From Clostridiaceae bacterium BL-3 (GTDB taxonomy: Bacteria > Bacillota > Clostridia > Clostridiales > Clostridiaceae): a stretch of DNA of 64,000 nt. The stretch is taken from NCBI GenBank assembly GCA_902809985.1, contig CADDXC010000001.1, positions 1,178,001 to 1,242,000 of the forward strand, given 5' to 3'. A program made the position numbers and the translations under genes. Each line of letters opens with the position of its first letter. Position 1 is the first letter of the stretch. The notes beneath the pieces were generated by a model. That model saw nothing but the letters and a program-made list of their open reading frames with translations. It searched no databases and had not been told where the DNA came from. Positions 36,601 to 45,380 of the stretch are shown piece after piece.

Positions 36601-37336
36601 TTGCGGCAGGTATATTCTCTTTTGTTATTTTTACATTTTTCTTAAGTGCTGCAAACACCTTATCCTTCTTCTCGGATATATAGTACTGGTACATCCATCC
36701 TATTATTTCCACTCCCTCTTTCCAGTCATCTTCCGGTATCTCCTCCACCATCTTCCCTATCACGGAACCCTTATCAAGAAGATGACCAGGAAAGAGCAGC
36801 TCCGTATAATCACTTATTTTCTCAAACATCTGGGGCATTATACTGCCAAGTTCACTGCACTGTTTTATCAATATGTATTTATAAGCTTCTTCTCTATCTT
36901 CAGCTTTTCCACTGTCCAGAAGCCCATATACACTGTCTCCATCAAGTTTTAATTCCTCTATTGTCTCTGAAATTCTAAAAAGTACATCCGGTTCATTTTT
37001 TCCCTCTATTGAAGAAAGTATTCTCACACCAAGGGGAAGATAATTGTTAACTTCCATATATCTAAGTGCCATAAATCTGTTAAACCAGGTATAGGCGGCT
37101 TCCTCCATAACTGGCTTAAACCCCCTTTTCCTTACCTGCCCTACAAGGGCATCTCTCTGATTCTTCGGAAGCTTGAATATATCTCCACTTCCATTTAATT
37201 TGAATCCGCCCTGGATTTCCACTGCAGTGTCTATTTTCTGCCCGCCTACACCTATCAGGTTGGCTTTTTCACTAACTGCCTCTATTAAATTCTCTCTGGC
37301 CCATATGGCAAATACCTTTATCTTATTTTTATCCAC
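33635..37336 (-). CDS. pglX: BREX adenine-specific DNA methyltransferase PglX, first copy
   Basis: The 1233-residue copy shares with the second pglX the N-terminal 509 residues (motif I DPCMGSGH, catalytic NPPY at 506-509) and the C-terminal region from residue 846, but has its own segment at 510-845. That segment includes TNPPYMGFRGMNNNLSKRI and HITADNNRYLRMLWEV, related but not equal to the other copy. Start is GTG, as in the duplicate. It follows brxC after 25 bases and precedes pglZ by 14. Both copies look intact, so the cell may make two PglX specificities. Confidence 0.92.
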   Translation of the reverse strand: MDKNKIKVFAIWARENLIEAVSEKANLIGVGGQKIDTAVEIQGGFKLNGSGDIFKLPKNQRDALVGQVRKRGFKPVMEEAAYTWFNRFMALRYMEVNNYLPLGVRILSSIEGKNEPDVLFRISETIEELKLDGDSVYGLLDSGKAEDREEAYKYILIKQCSELGSIMPQMFEKISDYTELLFPGHLLDKGSVIGKMVEEIPEDDWKEGVEIIGWMYQYYISEKKDKVFAALKKNVKITKENIPAATQLFTPDWIVKYMVENSLGRLWLEGHPDAELQGKWKYYIEETGQEPEVEEELESIREQYGKFRPEDIKVLDPCMGSGHILVYAFEVFYEIYKREGYLERKIPRLILENNLYGLDIDERAVQLASFALIMKARQYNRRLFRDIEKNGLELNLCSIQESNEFLDGTGREAVEYFCNSQSTGHSVQLKEDVKYLIETFKDAGEYGSIIEVEKVDFELLEQRLEEIAGEDNLMFADYKSILLDRMGALVKQAEIMGRKYEICVTNPPYMGFRGMNNNLSKRISSEFEKSKLDMFAVFIEVCIRFSSVFTALITQQSWMFLTSYERLRKYIIKNVNIETLVQFGAGAFSDIKGEKVKVASYIFRKKRIDNFKPTFIRLVQYMDPMKKRIEFFNKNNVYIKLKQNDFENILGSPIAYWANETMLNVFIEGSKFESKIDITGSQHITADNNRYLRMLWEVNKFSIGQRWITYAKGGNYRKWYGNIEMLVDWSDAAKNFYKSNRTSNMINEKYVFRKGITWTATTTSKFSARILPKTGTFDKKGPALFVMDNKKFYLYIGFMNSSVTNYILSMFSDGQDYQNIDIKRLPVIELSDSNIGFINLLVKKCIEISKNDWDSFETSWDFKIHPLLLADSRKLTADNGNMRYTNNYPLKTARLSDAFYMWQSFADRQFQQLKHNEEELNGIFIRIYGLQEEIVPEEEDRDVTVRKADRERDIKSFISYAVGCMFGRYSVDVEGLIYAGGEFSSHFRVNNSQPGGETWQVRKIERDDDGNIISDFWTDATFTPDRDNFIPITEDEYFEDDIVSKFIKFVKIVYGEDTLEENLDFIADSIGRKSSETARQSIRRYFVGEFYNDHVKNYKKRPIYWLFDSGKSNGFKALIYMHRYSDQTVAKVRMDYLHVLQRKYGTEIERQRLIVDSEDYSSRERNSAKKKIYRIKKQMEECREYDRAAAHLANKRIQIDLDEGVKVNYARFQGVEVIDSSGKKVEMNLLAKI

Positions 37337-37361
37337 GGCTGCTTTTCCCCTAACTCATCTG

Positions 37362-40300
37362 TTATATCAAATTTATTATGGTATTGTCTTTCAGTTCCTC
37401 CTTCAACTTACCTCTTAGAAACTCCACCACTTCATCTATATCTTGGACATTCTTTATAATTTTCTGACCCTTCACCAGTTCTCTCATGCTCAGAGTCTTT
37501 ATTTTCACAACAATTTCAGGCCCTCTATCATTGTTCCTTTGCATTTTTTGAACTTTTTCTTCAACTATTATCTTCACCCATTTAAGTTTGACCTTCTCTG
37601 CCAAATCGGACATAGAAGCTATCACTGCAAAATTATCCGCACTTTCAACTCTATTGTAAAGATCTTCAAACTCCCCTCTTACCTTGTCTTCAAATATACT
37701 TTTGAAGCTGCATGTTTTCAAGACATCAAAAACTTGATCTCTGCACTTTTCTATGAATTCTTTTATTGGAATGCTCTTTTCTTCCAAAAGTACTACTACT
37801 TTGTCATTGTACTTTTCTATTAGAACAGGCAGTTCATGTATTCGAGAATAAGGTCTTTTCATTTTGAGTATCTCTCTTATTTTCTTCATAATCACATTCA
37901 TGTCATCATCTATTATATATTCCTTATTTACATCATAATTTTTCAGTTTTTCCACAGCTCTGTCAAATATAATTTTCTGTTCACCTGTAGAAGAAAAGTC
38001 AATCACACCATTTTCTTTCTTATAAAAAAATGCTTTTATATCATCCACATCATCTTCATAATCCAGAAAATTCTCTTCAAGATCATATATTCTTTTGAAG
38101 AATTCCACTGTATCCGTGATCTCCATTATTTTCTGAAATAATCTTTTTCCCAATTGCAGAACCTCTTCTCCAGGATAACGCGTTCTAGAAGAAAATTTAA
38201 CAAGCATTTCGTTGATCTTAGAGAGCTCATTTTTACATTCTCCTTTGAATATATCCATTATTCCATCCTCATCAGAGGGAAGGGACAGAAAATTAAACAT
38301 ATCCCTGCTTAAATCTCTTACCGTATCTACATATTTCTGGCTTACTCTCTCTCTGATCTTCAATATTGTCCTTTCAACATATTCCCTTTTGGTAACATAA
38401 TGCACTATTTCCCTATCATTGGGGCTAATTACCTCCCCATTTAATATCACCTTGATACACTGTTTTTTAAACAACTCTATTATAACAGCAGCTATATCTA
38501 AACCCTTCCATCCATAAGGAGGGTTTGAAAATTTAGCCAATACAGTTTTAACTGTAACCTGAAGATTTCTGGATGAACTGATCTGTATATGATTTTGTAT
38601 CTCATCCACCGCTAGTTTATTTGGATTTGTATCTGCAATCTCCATCTGGTTAAATTTTTTATCCACAATATCATAAAGTTCTTTTACACTATTAGTAAAT
38701 TTTTCTACATAATTCAGCTTGTTGTATTTGGAATTCACCAATATTCTCAATCCACTGTTCATTCTGTCTATAGGATTCTTTTCATTTATATCTACTAAAC
38801 TTCCATTTATGTATATAGGTGCTTTTTCCATTGACCCTTCTATTAAGAATTTAGCCCTTTTAGCTCTTTCTCCTCTTTCCCTGCTTTTTTTTACCTTGAT
38901 ATCTTCTACGGCAGCACTGGATTTTATACCGCTTTTAATTCTGAGATACTCATCTATCTTCAACATGTTTTCTATTTCATCAAGATATGAATAATCCTGT
39001 GAAATATCTAAAATAACGTTACCTTCCCTGACAGATAGAAGTTTTAATTCGGCCTCACTGGAATCACGGGGCAGTTCAAAACTTGGAGTTATTACCCTCA
39101 CTCCTATTTCATTTATCTGAGAACCAATTGTTCTGTCATCTACTATTTTATTAAAAGTAAATTGATACCTTCTCGAATAGGAAAATTTAGCGCCATTATA
39201 TATATCATCAAAAATGATTTCAGAAATCTTATGTGTGACTTTTCCAATATCCACGGGCATGTTGTTTATTTCTCTATTTACATCCTGTTCATCATTTGTG
39301 AGAAATACATACTCTTCTCCATTTTTCTGAATGAGTGTCTGCCTCATAAGTTTCTTCAAAGAAATCTGTACATCTTTTTTTATATGCAATTTATCTGCAT
39401 CTATTCTATTTACCAACAGTGTAGATATATTTTCTATATTTGCTTTTATTTCTTTTACATACTTTAAAAGAAATAGCAGTTTCAAAACTTTCACGTCAAA
39501 GGCATCTAATTTTTCATTTTTTTCTGCATAAATTACAACTGATCTAATGGAGGAGTCCAGAAAGATCTCTATAGTTTTGTAAAAGGAGGAAAAAGGGACA
39601 AGCATCCTTGTATCTTCTTCCATATAATCCACCGCAACCTGCTGATATGCCCCCAGCAAACTTCTCTCTCCCCTGGATAGACTCTTACCGGATGCCCCAT
39701 GTTCCCTCACTCCATTGAATACAGATTGAATGAGATTAAACTGATAGGGTATAAAAGGATAGACTTCTGCAAATTCCTTTTCATTCCTGTAAATTTTCAT
39801 TTCTGCAGTATCTGATGTAAAAGTCAGCAGGTTTTTTATTATTGATTCCTTCTGCTCATATAACAATCTCAAATAACTTTCGGCAGTATTTTTTTTCCTA
39901 AGTATACGTTTTTTTATTACCTCGTCAACATTTGCAGAAGACAGTGAAAGCCGGATATTAAATCTTCCCTGAATTTTAGAAAAATCATTTCCCTTTACTT
40001 TTGTAAATTCATCCAGACCCTCCTGTGAAGTGACAACAACCCAGCACTTTCCACCACATTTAGTACCGAGATCTTCCACCAGAGTCTGGAGGTTTAACAT
40101 GAGTTTTGTATTATCTCCAATATATTGTCCCATTTCGTCTACCATAAATATAACATGATGGTTTTTTCCCTTTGATTTAATGTATTCTTTTACCCTAGAT
40201 GTAAATTTATCTATGCTAAGTGAATAATTTTCTTCACATTTATTGTACCAATTCCTTGCAGATTTTTCACTCATCTTTGTAGTTTCAGATAACGACTTTA

Positions 40301-40928
40301 CAATTGAATCCTCCTCATAATAAAAATCCTCTCTTGATTCAAGCCATGACTTTCCGGACATCTCTTTAAAAAATCTTTTAAATTTCTCATATACACCGTC
40401 TTTAACCATCTGCCGTTCCATATTCGCTATCCATGGCATTGATCCACAAAAACCCTGCATTTCACTAAACACTTTATTAAACACATTTACAATGGCATCT
40501 TTATTCGATTTAGAATCCGCCTCTGATTTGGAGTCTATATTAAAAAGAATTACATCGGTCGGGGTATCCCCAGCCAGTTTCATATTCTCAAGAGTAAAAT
40601 TATCCAATCCCTTGTCACTAAAATAATCAATAGCATTTTTACCATCTATAATTTTATTCTCCAAAAGATAGGATAATATTTTCAAAAGGTGGGACTTACC
40701 GCTTCCAAAGAATCCTGAAATCCACACCCCGTTCTTATCCGTATCTTCCAGTATACTGGTTTTATACATTTCAAAAAACTCATCTATGTGTTTCTTTAAC
40801 TCACTGGTTACAACATATTCATCTAGTTCCTGTTTTACATTTTCATCATCTTCCTGCCCAACTTTGATAACACCTTTTATATCCCTGTCTATTTCTTTAT
40901 AAAACATATCCTTCAAAATAAATTTCAT
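37362..40928 (-). CDS. brxC: BREX P-loop ATPase BrxC
   Basis: About 1188 residues from ATG 40928, which has GGGGGAG upstream; an in-frame TTG at 40952 would overlap brxB. It begins MKFILKDMFYKEIDRDIKGVI, typical of BrxC, has Walker A GFFGSGKS at 72-79 and a Walker B-like VIFMVDEMGQYIG near 270, then a long helical body. BrxC is the large AAA-type ATPase of BREX needed for methylation and defence. Length fits type 1. It follows brxB with minimal spacing. Confidence 0.92.
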   Translation of the reverse strand: MKFILKDMFYKEIDRDIKGVIKVGQEDDENVKQELDEYVVTSELKKHIDEFFEMYKTSILEDTDKNGVWISGFFGSGKSHLLKILSYLLENKIIDGKNAIDYFSDKGLDNFTLENMKLAGDTPTDVILFNIDSKSEADSKSNKDAIVNVFNKVFSEMQGFCGSMPWIANMERQMVKDGVYEKFKRFFKEMSGKSWLESREDFYYEEDSIVKSLSETTKMSEKSARNWYNKCEENYSLSIDKFTSRVKEYIKSKGKNHHVIFMVDEMGQYIGDNTKLMLNLQTLVEDLGTKCGGKCWVVVTSQEGLDEFTKVKGNDFSKIQGRFNIRLSLSSANVDEVIKKRILRKKNTAESYLRLLYEQKESIIKNLLTFTSDTAEMKIYRNEKEFAEVYPFIPYQFNLIQSVFNGVREHGASGKSLSRGERSLLGAYQQVAVDYMEEDTRMLVPFSSFYKTIEIFLDSSIRSVVIYAEKNEKLDAFDVKVLKLLFLLKYVKEIKANIENISTLLVNRIDADKLHIKKDVQISLKKLMRQTLIQKNGEEYVFLTNDEQDVNREINNMPVDIGKVTHKISEIIFDDIYNGAKFSYSRRYQFTFNKIVDDRTIGSQINEIGVRVITPSFELPRDSSEAELKLLSVREGNVILDISQDYSYLDEIENMLKIDEYLRIKSGIKSSAAVEDIKVKKSRERGERAKRAKFLIEGSMEKAPIYINGSLVDINEKNPIDRMNSGLRILVNSKYNKLNYVEKFTNSVKELYDIVDKKFNQMEIADTNPNKLAVDEIQNHIQISSSRNLQVTVKTVLAKFSNPPYGWKGLDIAAVIIELFKKQCIKVILNGEVISPNDREIVHYVTKREYVERTILKIRERVSQKYVDTVRDLSRDMFNFLSLPSDEDGIMDIFKGECKNELSKINEMLVKFSSRTRYPGEEVLQLGKRLFQKIMEITDTVEFFKRIYDLEENFLDYEDDVDDIKAFFYKKENGVIDFSSTGEQKIIFDRAVEKLKNYDVNKEYIIDDDMNVIMKKIREILKMKRPYSRIHELPVLIEKYNDKVVVLLEEKSIPIKEFIEKCRDQVFDVLKTCSFKSIFEDKVRGEFEDLYNRVESADNFAVIASMSDLAEKVKLKWVKIIVEEKVQKMQRNNDRGPEIVVKIKTLSMRELVKGQKIIKNVQDIDEVVEFLRGKLKEELKDNTIINLI

Positions 40929-40948
40929 TTTTTTGTCTCCCCCATAAT

Positions 40949-41530
40949 TCAATACTTATCTATTAATTGAAATGCCCTGTAATAGTTGTCATCTTTTAAA
41001 ATATTAAACAGCATTAGGGAGCCTCCATCATAGGTGCCTGGAAAAAACATAACAAGAGGTTGTTTTTCTATAACTCTATGCAGGTTGTTTAACACTCCAT
41101 ATGATCCGATTATAGGCCATGATTTTCCAACTCCAGTTAAAAATATTATATCGCTTCCGCCAATCCTGTCTGCTATATACCCTACCATAAGATCATTTTT
41201 CAATGTAAGTCTAAGAGCTTTCTTGGTTGCATTTAAAACATATTTGCTTCCTTTTTTTTTCTCCATCTCAAAGTTTTTTTCAAGATATCCCTTTGATTTT
41301 AAAATGTTCAAAATAATATCATAAAGGTCAAACTCGATTATATTGAGCCCATAGGCTTTTTTTGCCTTTTCCTCTATAAATTTAACTCTATCCCTAATTA
41401 AAAGCTCATATTTAGGATCATAATCAAAAATATAAAATCCTATTTCATCTCCAAGTCCCTTATTCTGTCTGAAATACGGATCAGCTATCCGTGGTAATAT
41501 TTCATCGATCCTCTTATGTATATCCTTCAT
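40949..41530 (-). CDS. brxB: BREX protein BrxB (DUF1788)
   Basis: The 193-residue protein starts MKDIHKRIDEILPRIADPYF and contains DIIFLTGVGKSWPIIGSYGVLNNLH and PLVMFFPGTYDGGSLMLFNIL, which fit the DUF1788/BrxB family. It is the first gene of the operon here; the usual brxA (DUF1819) before it is absent, since the next upstream gene is a divergent secreted peptidase. BrxB function is unknown beyond being needed for BREX. The ribosome site is rather distant (GGAG about 14 bases before ATG). Confidence 0.88.
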   Translation of the reverse strand: MKDIHKRIDEILPRIADPYFRQNKGLGDEIGFYIFDYDPKYELLIRDRVKFIEEKAKKAYGLNIIEFDLYDIILNILKSKGYLEKNFEMEKKKGSKYVLNATKKALRLTLKNDLMVGYIADRIGGSDIIFLTGVGKSWPIIGSYGVLNNLHRVIEKQPLVMFFPGTYDGGSLMLFNILKDDNYYRAFQLIDKY

Positions 41531-41797
41531 ATTTTATCTCAATCTCCTACGCGGTCCAATTTTATAGTAATTATTATATCACAAATAATAATACCTTCTA
41601 CAGAACCTTGTAAATTCAGAACCTGATTTAACCAACAATGAATTTCTTTCACAATAAATATAATTGAAGGCAAAAAATTTACAATATGGTAATATTATTA
41701 CCACGATTTTGTAATATATTAGCGAGAAACTATTGTATATCAAGTAGTTTTTATATACTCATTTTTTATAAATATAATGGAAGGGGGAAATTAATCA

Positions 41798-42787
41798 ATG
41801 AAAAACATCTTAAAAAAACTTCAAATTTTGCTGCTGGCATTATTTGTGGTATTGGGAAGTGGAGCCGGATCTGCAATTGCAAAGGAACAATTCGGCGATA
41901 CTTACAGAGGCAGCTATATTTTATCAAATTATTTTCCAAAGAGGAATATAACTCATTCAATTTATAACTACCAGCCTCAAAACACCATAAATAGGGTTAA
42001 TCTTCCAGCTAACACTGAAAAATCAGGTAATTGGGCAGGCTATATAGCTGTACCTGTTTCCCAGAACAATACTTATACAAGCGTTTCAGGAAGTTGGACA
42101 GTACCTAATATTACATCCAATCGTCAAAATGCCTCAACCGCACAATGGATAGGCTTGGGAGGAGTAAATTCTGAAGATCTCCTTCAAATGGGAACTATAG
42201 AGGAGATACAAAATGGACAACCTATAGTTGAAGTTTTTTGGGAAAAATTGCCCGATGCTGCCCAGAATATAGTTAGTATCCCAATTGGCTCAACTATCAG
42301 TGTAACTATATCCAAGGCTTCGAATTCCACATGGAATTTAACATTCACTGCAACTACGCCTAAAGGAGAAGCAGTAACAAAAACTATATCCACTACCCTT
42401 GATTCTTCCTATGAGCAGAAAATAGGCACATCCGCAGAATGGATCAGCGAAGATCCGGCTAATCAGAACAATCAGCTTCTACCTCTAGCAAACGCGGATG
42501 AGGTAAAATATCAATCGGCCAAAGTCAATGGAAATTCATTATCTGATTCCAGCAACAAAATCCACCCTGTTGCCATGATATCAAATGGTGGAAATATCGC
42601 AATTTATCCCTCTGAGATCGGAGCAGATGGTGAATCATTTACAACAACTACTAACTCCAGTTACAACAATAACATCAACAGTATTTCCAATTTCAGACAT
42701 AGATCCGATAATTTATCAAAACATATTTCAAGATATCCCGGAGATTATTCTCATTACAGACAACCTGCAGCAGCTGCTGCCTATTAG
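41798..42787 (+). CDS. secreted G1-family (eqolisin-like) peptidase
   Basis: The 329-residue product has a signal peptide (MKNILKKLQILLLALFVVLG...SAIA). Residues 76-82 SGNWAGY, 115-121 AQWIGLG with probable catalytic Gln116, and 213-220 AEWISEDP with probable catalytic Glu214 are the signature of the Gln/Glu peptidase family G1, first known as acid proteases of fungi. The C-terminal tail is Ser/Asn/Ala-rich and low in complexity. GGAAGGGGG precedes the ATG. It diverges from brxB and is not a known BREX part. Confidence 0.82.
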   Translation: MKNILKKLQILLLALFVVLGSGAGSAIAKEQFGDTYRGSYILSNYFPKRNITHSIYNYQPQNTINRVNLPANTEKSGNWAGYIAVPVSQNNTYTSVSGSWTVPNITSNRQNASTAQWIGLGGVNSEDLLQMGTIEEIQNGQPIVEVFWEKLPDAAQNIVSIPIGSTISVTISKASNSTWNLTFTATTPKGEAVTKTISTTLDSSYEQKIGTSAEWISEDPANQNNQLLPLANADEVKYQSAKVNGNSLSDSSNKIHPVAMISNGGNIAIYPSEIGADGESFTTTTNSSYNNNINSISNFRHRSDNLSKHISRYPGDYSHYRQPAAAAAY

Positions 42788-42795
42788 TCAAAAAA

Positions 42796-42830
42796 GAAGC
42801 CGGATAATTTCATAATCGGCTTCCGTTTTG
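42796..42830 (+). terminator. terminator of the G1 peptidase gene
   Basis: GAAGCCG...CGGCTTC forms a stem just past the stop codon, extended by AT/AT pairs in the loop and followed by CGTTTTG. Confidence 0.7.
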
Positions 42831-42866
42831 AAGTGTAAAGCCAAAAAATATTATATTAAATAACAC

Positions 42867-42906
42867 AAAAACAGCATTATCATTCACAAATATAATGCTG
42901 TTTTTA
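42867..42906. terminator. second stem-loop, bidirectional terminator type
   Basis: AAAAACAGCATTAT pairs with ATAATGCTGTTTTT around an 11-base loop, with a T-run on the 3' side. Confidence 0.75.
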
Positions 42907-42962
42907 TATATATTAAATAGTATATAATTAAAATATATCATGTCTCCTGCTTCAAAAAATAC

Positions 42963-43637
42963 TTGATAGAAAAGAGGTGTTTCACAATAGGAAACAAGAA
43001 AAACAACTATGTGCTGTGTTATAAGGATCTATGTAAAAAATTCAGCCGGCGTCCCCTGGAAGAAATTGTCCAAAAAAGTGGAGCAAAATATGACGCTGAA
43101 AAGAATATGTTCACCTTAAAATACTTTAACAGGGAATATTTAATTTCCTATCCGGAAGGCTCTATTACATTAAAGGATTTTAATCACAACGATCTATCTT
43201 ATGAATCCGATACGGTAATGGATAAAATACTGATCATGAGCTATCTCTGCAGATGCACCAAAAGTGGACTGACCAATAAATGGGTACCCTACAGGGAAAT
43301 AGAAGGTGTAGGCTGCACCTATGATTTTTTTGCCGGCCATGGTATAGACAAACTTACCAAATACTTCGGAAACAGAGATGAACTATTTCTAAAGGCCGGG
43401 AAAAAACTTGATGCTAAAAAACTATGCCTGGGAGATATGTCACTTCAGTTTAACATATTTCCAAATGTGCCCGTTGTACTGGTCTTATGGCTGGCAGATG
43501 AAGAATTCGAAGCCCAGGCAAACATCTTTTTTGACTCTTCTGCCTCAAAAGAAATTCACATAGAAGATCTGGCTTCCCTGTGCTCAAAGGCGGTTGACGA
43601 ATTGATTAGATGTGCAAAACAAGTGGAAAATTTTTAA
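42963..43637 (+). CDS. DUF3786 family protein
   Basis: About 216-224 residues with the DUF3786 pattern NYVLCYKDLCKKFSRRPLEEIVQKSGA, a central ILIMSYLCRC and KWVPYREIEGVGCTYDFFAGHG, and VPVVLVLWLADEEF. The family is found in anaerobes, often near corrinoid or methyl-transfer genes; function unknown. The start is uncertain: TTG at 42963 has no ribosome site, whereas GAGGTG at 42974-42979 is well spaced for an ATA codon at 42987 in the same frame, which would be a rare start. Confidence 0.82.
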   Translation: MIEKRCFTIGNKKNNYVLCYKDLCKKFSRRPLEEIVQKSGAKYDAEKNMFTLKYFNREYLISYPEGSITLKDFNHNDLSYESDTVMDKILIMSYLCRCTKSGLTNKWVPYREIEGVGCTYDFFAGHGIDKLTKYFGNRDELFLKAGKKLDAKKLCLGDMSLQFNIFPNVPVVLVLWLADEEFEAQANIFFDSSASKEIHIEDLASLCSKAVDELIRCAKQVENF

Positions 43638-43693
43638 AAATGTTTACATATATATGGATAAGTGCTATTATATATATGTAAAGTAAATAGAAT

Positions 43694-43778
43694 TGTTTGT
43701 GGGGGGACCGTTTCGGTTGAGAAGGTAAAACCTGACCCTTTGAACTTGATGTAGTTAACACTACCGTAGGGAAGCAAA
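43694..43778 (+). promoter_or_regulatory. TPP riboswitch 1 (THI box) of tandem pair
   Basis: The segment has the THI-box layout in slightly divergent form: GGGGGGACC, GGTTGAGA, CCTGACCCTTTGAAC, then TAGTTAACACTACCGTAGGGAAG. It is followed about 20 bases later by an intrinsic terminator, so thiamin pyrophosphate binding should end transcription early. Confidence 0.8.
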
Positions 43779-43797
43779 TATTTAAAATGTGTATTCG

Positions 43798-43827
43798 AGG
43801 AGTGTTTTCATCAGACACTCCTTTTTT
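43798..43827 (+). terminator. terminator of TPP riboswitch 1
   Basis: AGGAGTGT and ACACTCCT form the stem and TTTTTT follows. It lies between the two riboswitches and gives the first one its own expression platform. Confidence 0.85.
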
Positions 43828-43847
43828 ATTTAAAAATACAATGTTAC

Positions 43848-43936
43848 AGGGGAGCCCATGTTGATGGGCTGAGAGTAAGATACTATCTTTTACCCTTATA
43901 ACCTGATTTGGATAATGCCAACGTAGGGAAATTTAC
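43848..43936 (+). promoter_or_regulatory. TPP riboswitch 2 (THI box), canonical
   Basis: A textbook THI box: ACAGGGGAGCCC, GGGCTGAGAGTAAGA, TTACCCTTATAACCTGATTTGGATAATGCCAACGTAGGGAAA. It lies about 90 bases upstream of thiC and has a terminator-like hairpin after it, so it is the second TPP checkpoint for the operon. Confidence 0.93.
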
Positions 43937-43970
43937 GCTGTTTAAAAAACATTCAGAGTTTTTATATCCT

Positions 43971-43999
43971 ATGGGAAGCATTTGCTCCCTATTTTTTTA
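43971..43999 (+). terminator. terminator of TPP riboswitch 2
   Basis: ATGGGAAGCA can pair with TGCTCCCTAT (one bulged A), followed by TTTTTTT. It ends 30 bases before the thiC ATG. Confidence 0.75.
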
Positions 44000-44028
44000 T
44001 CCATAAAATCAAGAAGGAGATTGATAAA

Positions 44029-45342
44029 ATGAATTATACAACCCAGATGGATGCTGCCAGAAAAGGAATAGTCACGGAAGAAATACGTATAGTAGCCAAA
44101 AAGGAAAATATGGATGTCAAGGATCTCATGCACCTTATGTCCAAAGGCAAAGCTGTCATTCCAGCCAATAAAAATCATAAAAATTTAAGTGCAGAAGGCG
44201 TGGGAAAAGGGCTTAAAACAAAGATAAATGTCAATCTTGGCATTTCAAAGGACTGCTGTAATATAGATCTGGAACTTGACAAAGTGAAAAAAGCAATAGA
44301 CATGAAAGCTGAGGCCATTATGGATCTAAGTTGTTTTGGGAAAACAAGAGAATTTAGAAACAAGTTAGTGGCTATGTCTCCTTCCATGATAGGCACTGTA
44401 CCCATATACGATGCAGTTGGTTTTTATGATAAAGAATTAAAGGATATAACTGCCGAGGAACTTTTAAGCGTTATAGAAGCCCACGCAAGAGATGGGGTTG
44501 ACTTTATGACCATCCATGCCGGTATAAACCTGGAAGCAGCACAGATATTCAAGAGAAACCCGAGACTTATGAATTTTGTCTCAAGAGGAGGCAGCTTGAT
44601 GTATGCTTGGATGAACTTGAATAGGAGACAAAATCCTTTCTATGAATACTTCGATAAAATTCTTGACATATGTGAAAAATACGATGTAACCATAAGTCTG
44701 GGAGATGCCTGTAGACCTGGCTGTATAGATGATTCTACAGACGCAAGCCAGATAAAGGAACTCATGACCTTAGGTGAACTGGCAAAAAAAGCCTGGAAAA
44801 GAAATGTACAGGTAATGATAGAAGGGCCCGGTCATATGGCTCTTAATGAAATAGAAACCAACATGAAGCTTGAAAGAAAGCTGTGTCATGATGCTCCATT
44901 TTATGTACTAGGTCCCATAGTAACAGATATAGCACCTGGATATGATCACATAACAAGCGCCATAGGCGGCGCTATTGCTGCAACTTATGGAGCGGATTTT
45001 CTCTGTTATGTAACTCCTGCAGAGCACCTCAGACTGCCTGATTTGCAGGATATGAAGGATGGAATTATAGCCGCCAAAATAGCTGCCCATGCTGCAGACA
45101 TTGCAAAGGAAATCAAAGGTGCAAGAAATTGGGACAACAAAATGGCTGAGGCCAGAAGAGCACTTGACTGGGAAAAAATATTAGATACTGCAATAGACCC
45201 TGAAAAAGCCAGAAAATACAGAAAGAGCTCAACACCTGAAGATAAAAAAACCTGTACCATGTGTGGAAAAATGTGTGCTGTAAGAAACATGAACAAGGTA
45301 ATGGAAGGAAAAAACATAAATATCCTTCGGGATAAAGACTAG
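44029..45342 (+). CDS. thiC: phosphomethylpyrimidine synthase ThiC
   Basis: The 437-residue enzyme converts aminoimidazole ribotide to hydroxymethylpyrimidine phosphate using SAM and a 4Fe-4S cluster. Visible signatures are [19 protein letters not shown] at the start, [50 protein letters not shown] and the C-terminal cluster motif [15 protein letters not shown] precedes the ATG. It heads the operon thiC-thiS-thiG-thiH-thiE under two TPP riboswitches. Confidence 0.97.
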   Translation: MNYTTQMDAARKGIVTEEIRIVAKKENMDVKDLMHLMSKGKAVIPANKNHKNLSAEGVGKGLKTKINVNLGISKDCCNIDLELDKVKKAIDMKAEAIMDLSCFGKTREFRNKLVAMSPSMIGTVPIYDAVGFYDKELKDITAEELLSVIEAHARDGVDFMTIHAGINLEAAQIFKRNPRLMNFVSRGGSLMYAWMNLNRRQNPFYEYFDKILDICEKYDVTISLGDACRPGCIDDSTDASQIKELMTLGELAKKAWKRNVQVMIEGPGHMALNEIETNMKLERKLCHDAPFYVLGPIVTDIAPGYDHITSAIGGAIAATYGADFLCYVTPAEHLRLPDLQDMKDGIIAAKIAAHAADIAKEIKGARNWDNKMAEARRALDWEKILDTAIDPEKARKYRKSSTPEDKKTCTMCGKMCAVRNMNKVMEGKNINILRDKD

Positions 45343-45380
45343 AACATCGATTCCAATTGCTTTTGAAAGGAGGTGTAAAA

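Noticed and set aside
41798-42787. G1 peptidase as an accessory BREX gene
   Set aside because: It is secreted, divergently transcribed and has its own terminator; nothing ties it to the defence operon.
43606-43818. Minus-strand frame over the first TPP riboswitch
   Set aside because: It overlaps an RNA element and the end of the DUF3786 gene and has no family resemblance.
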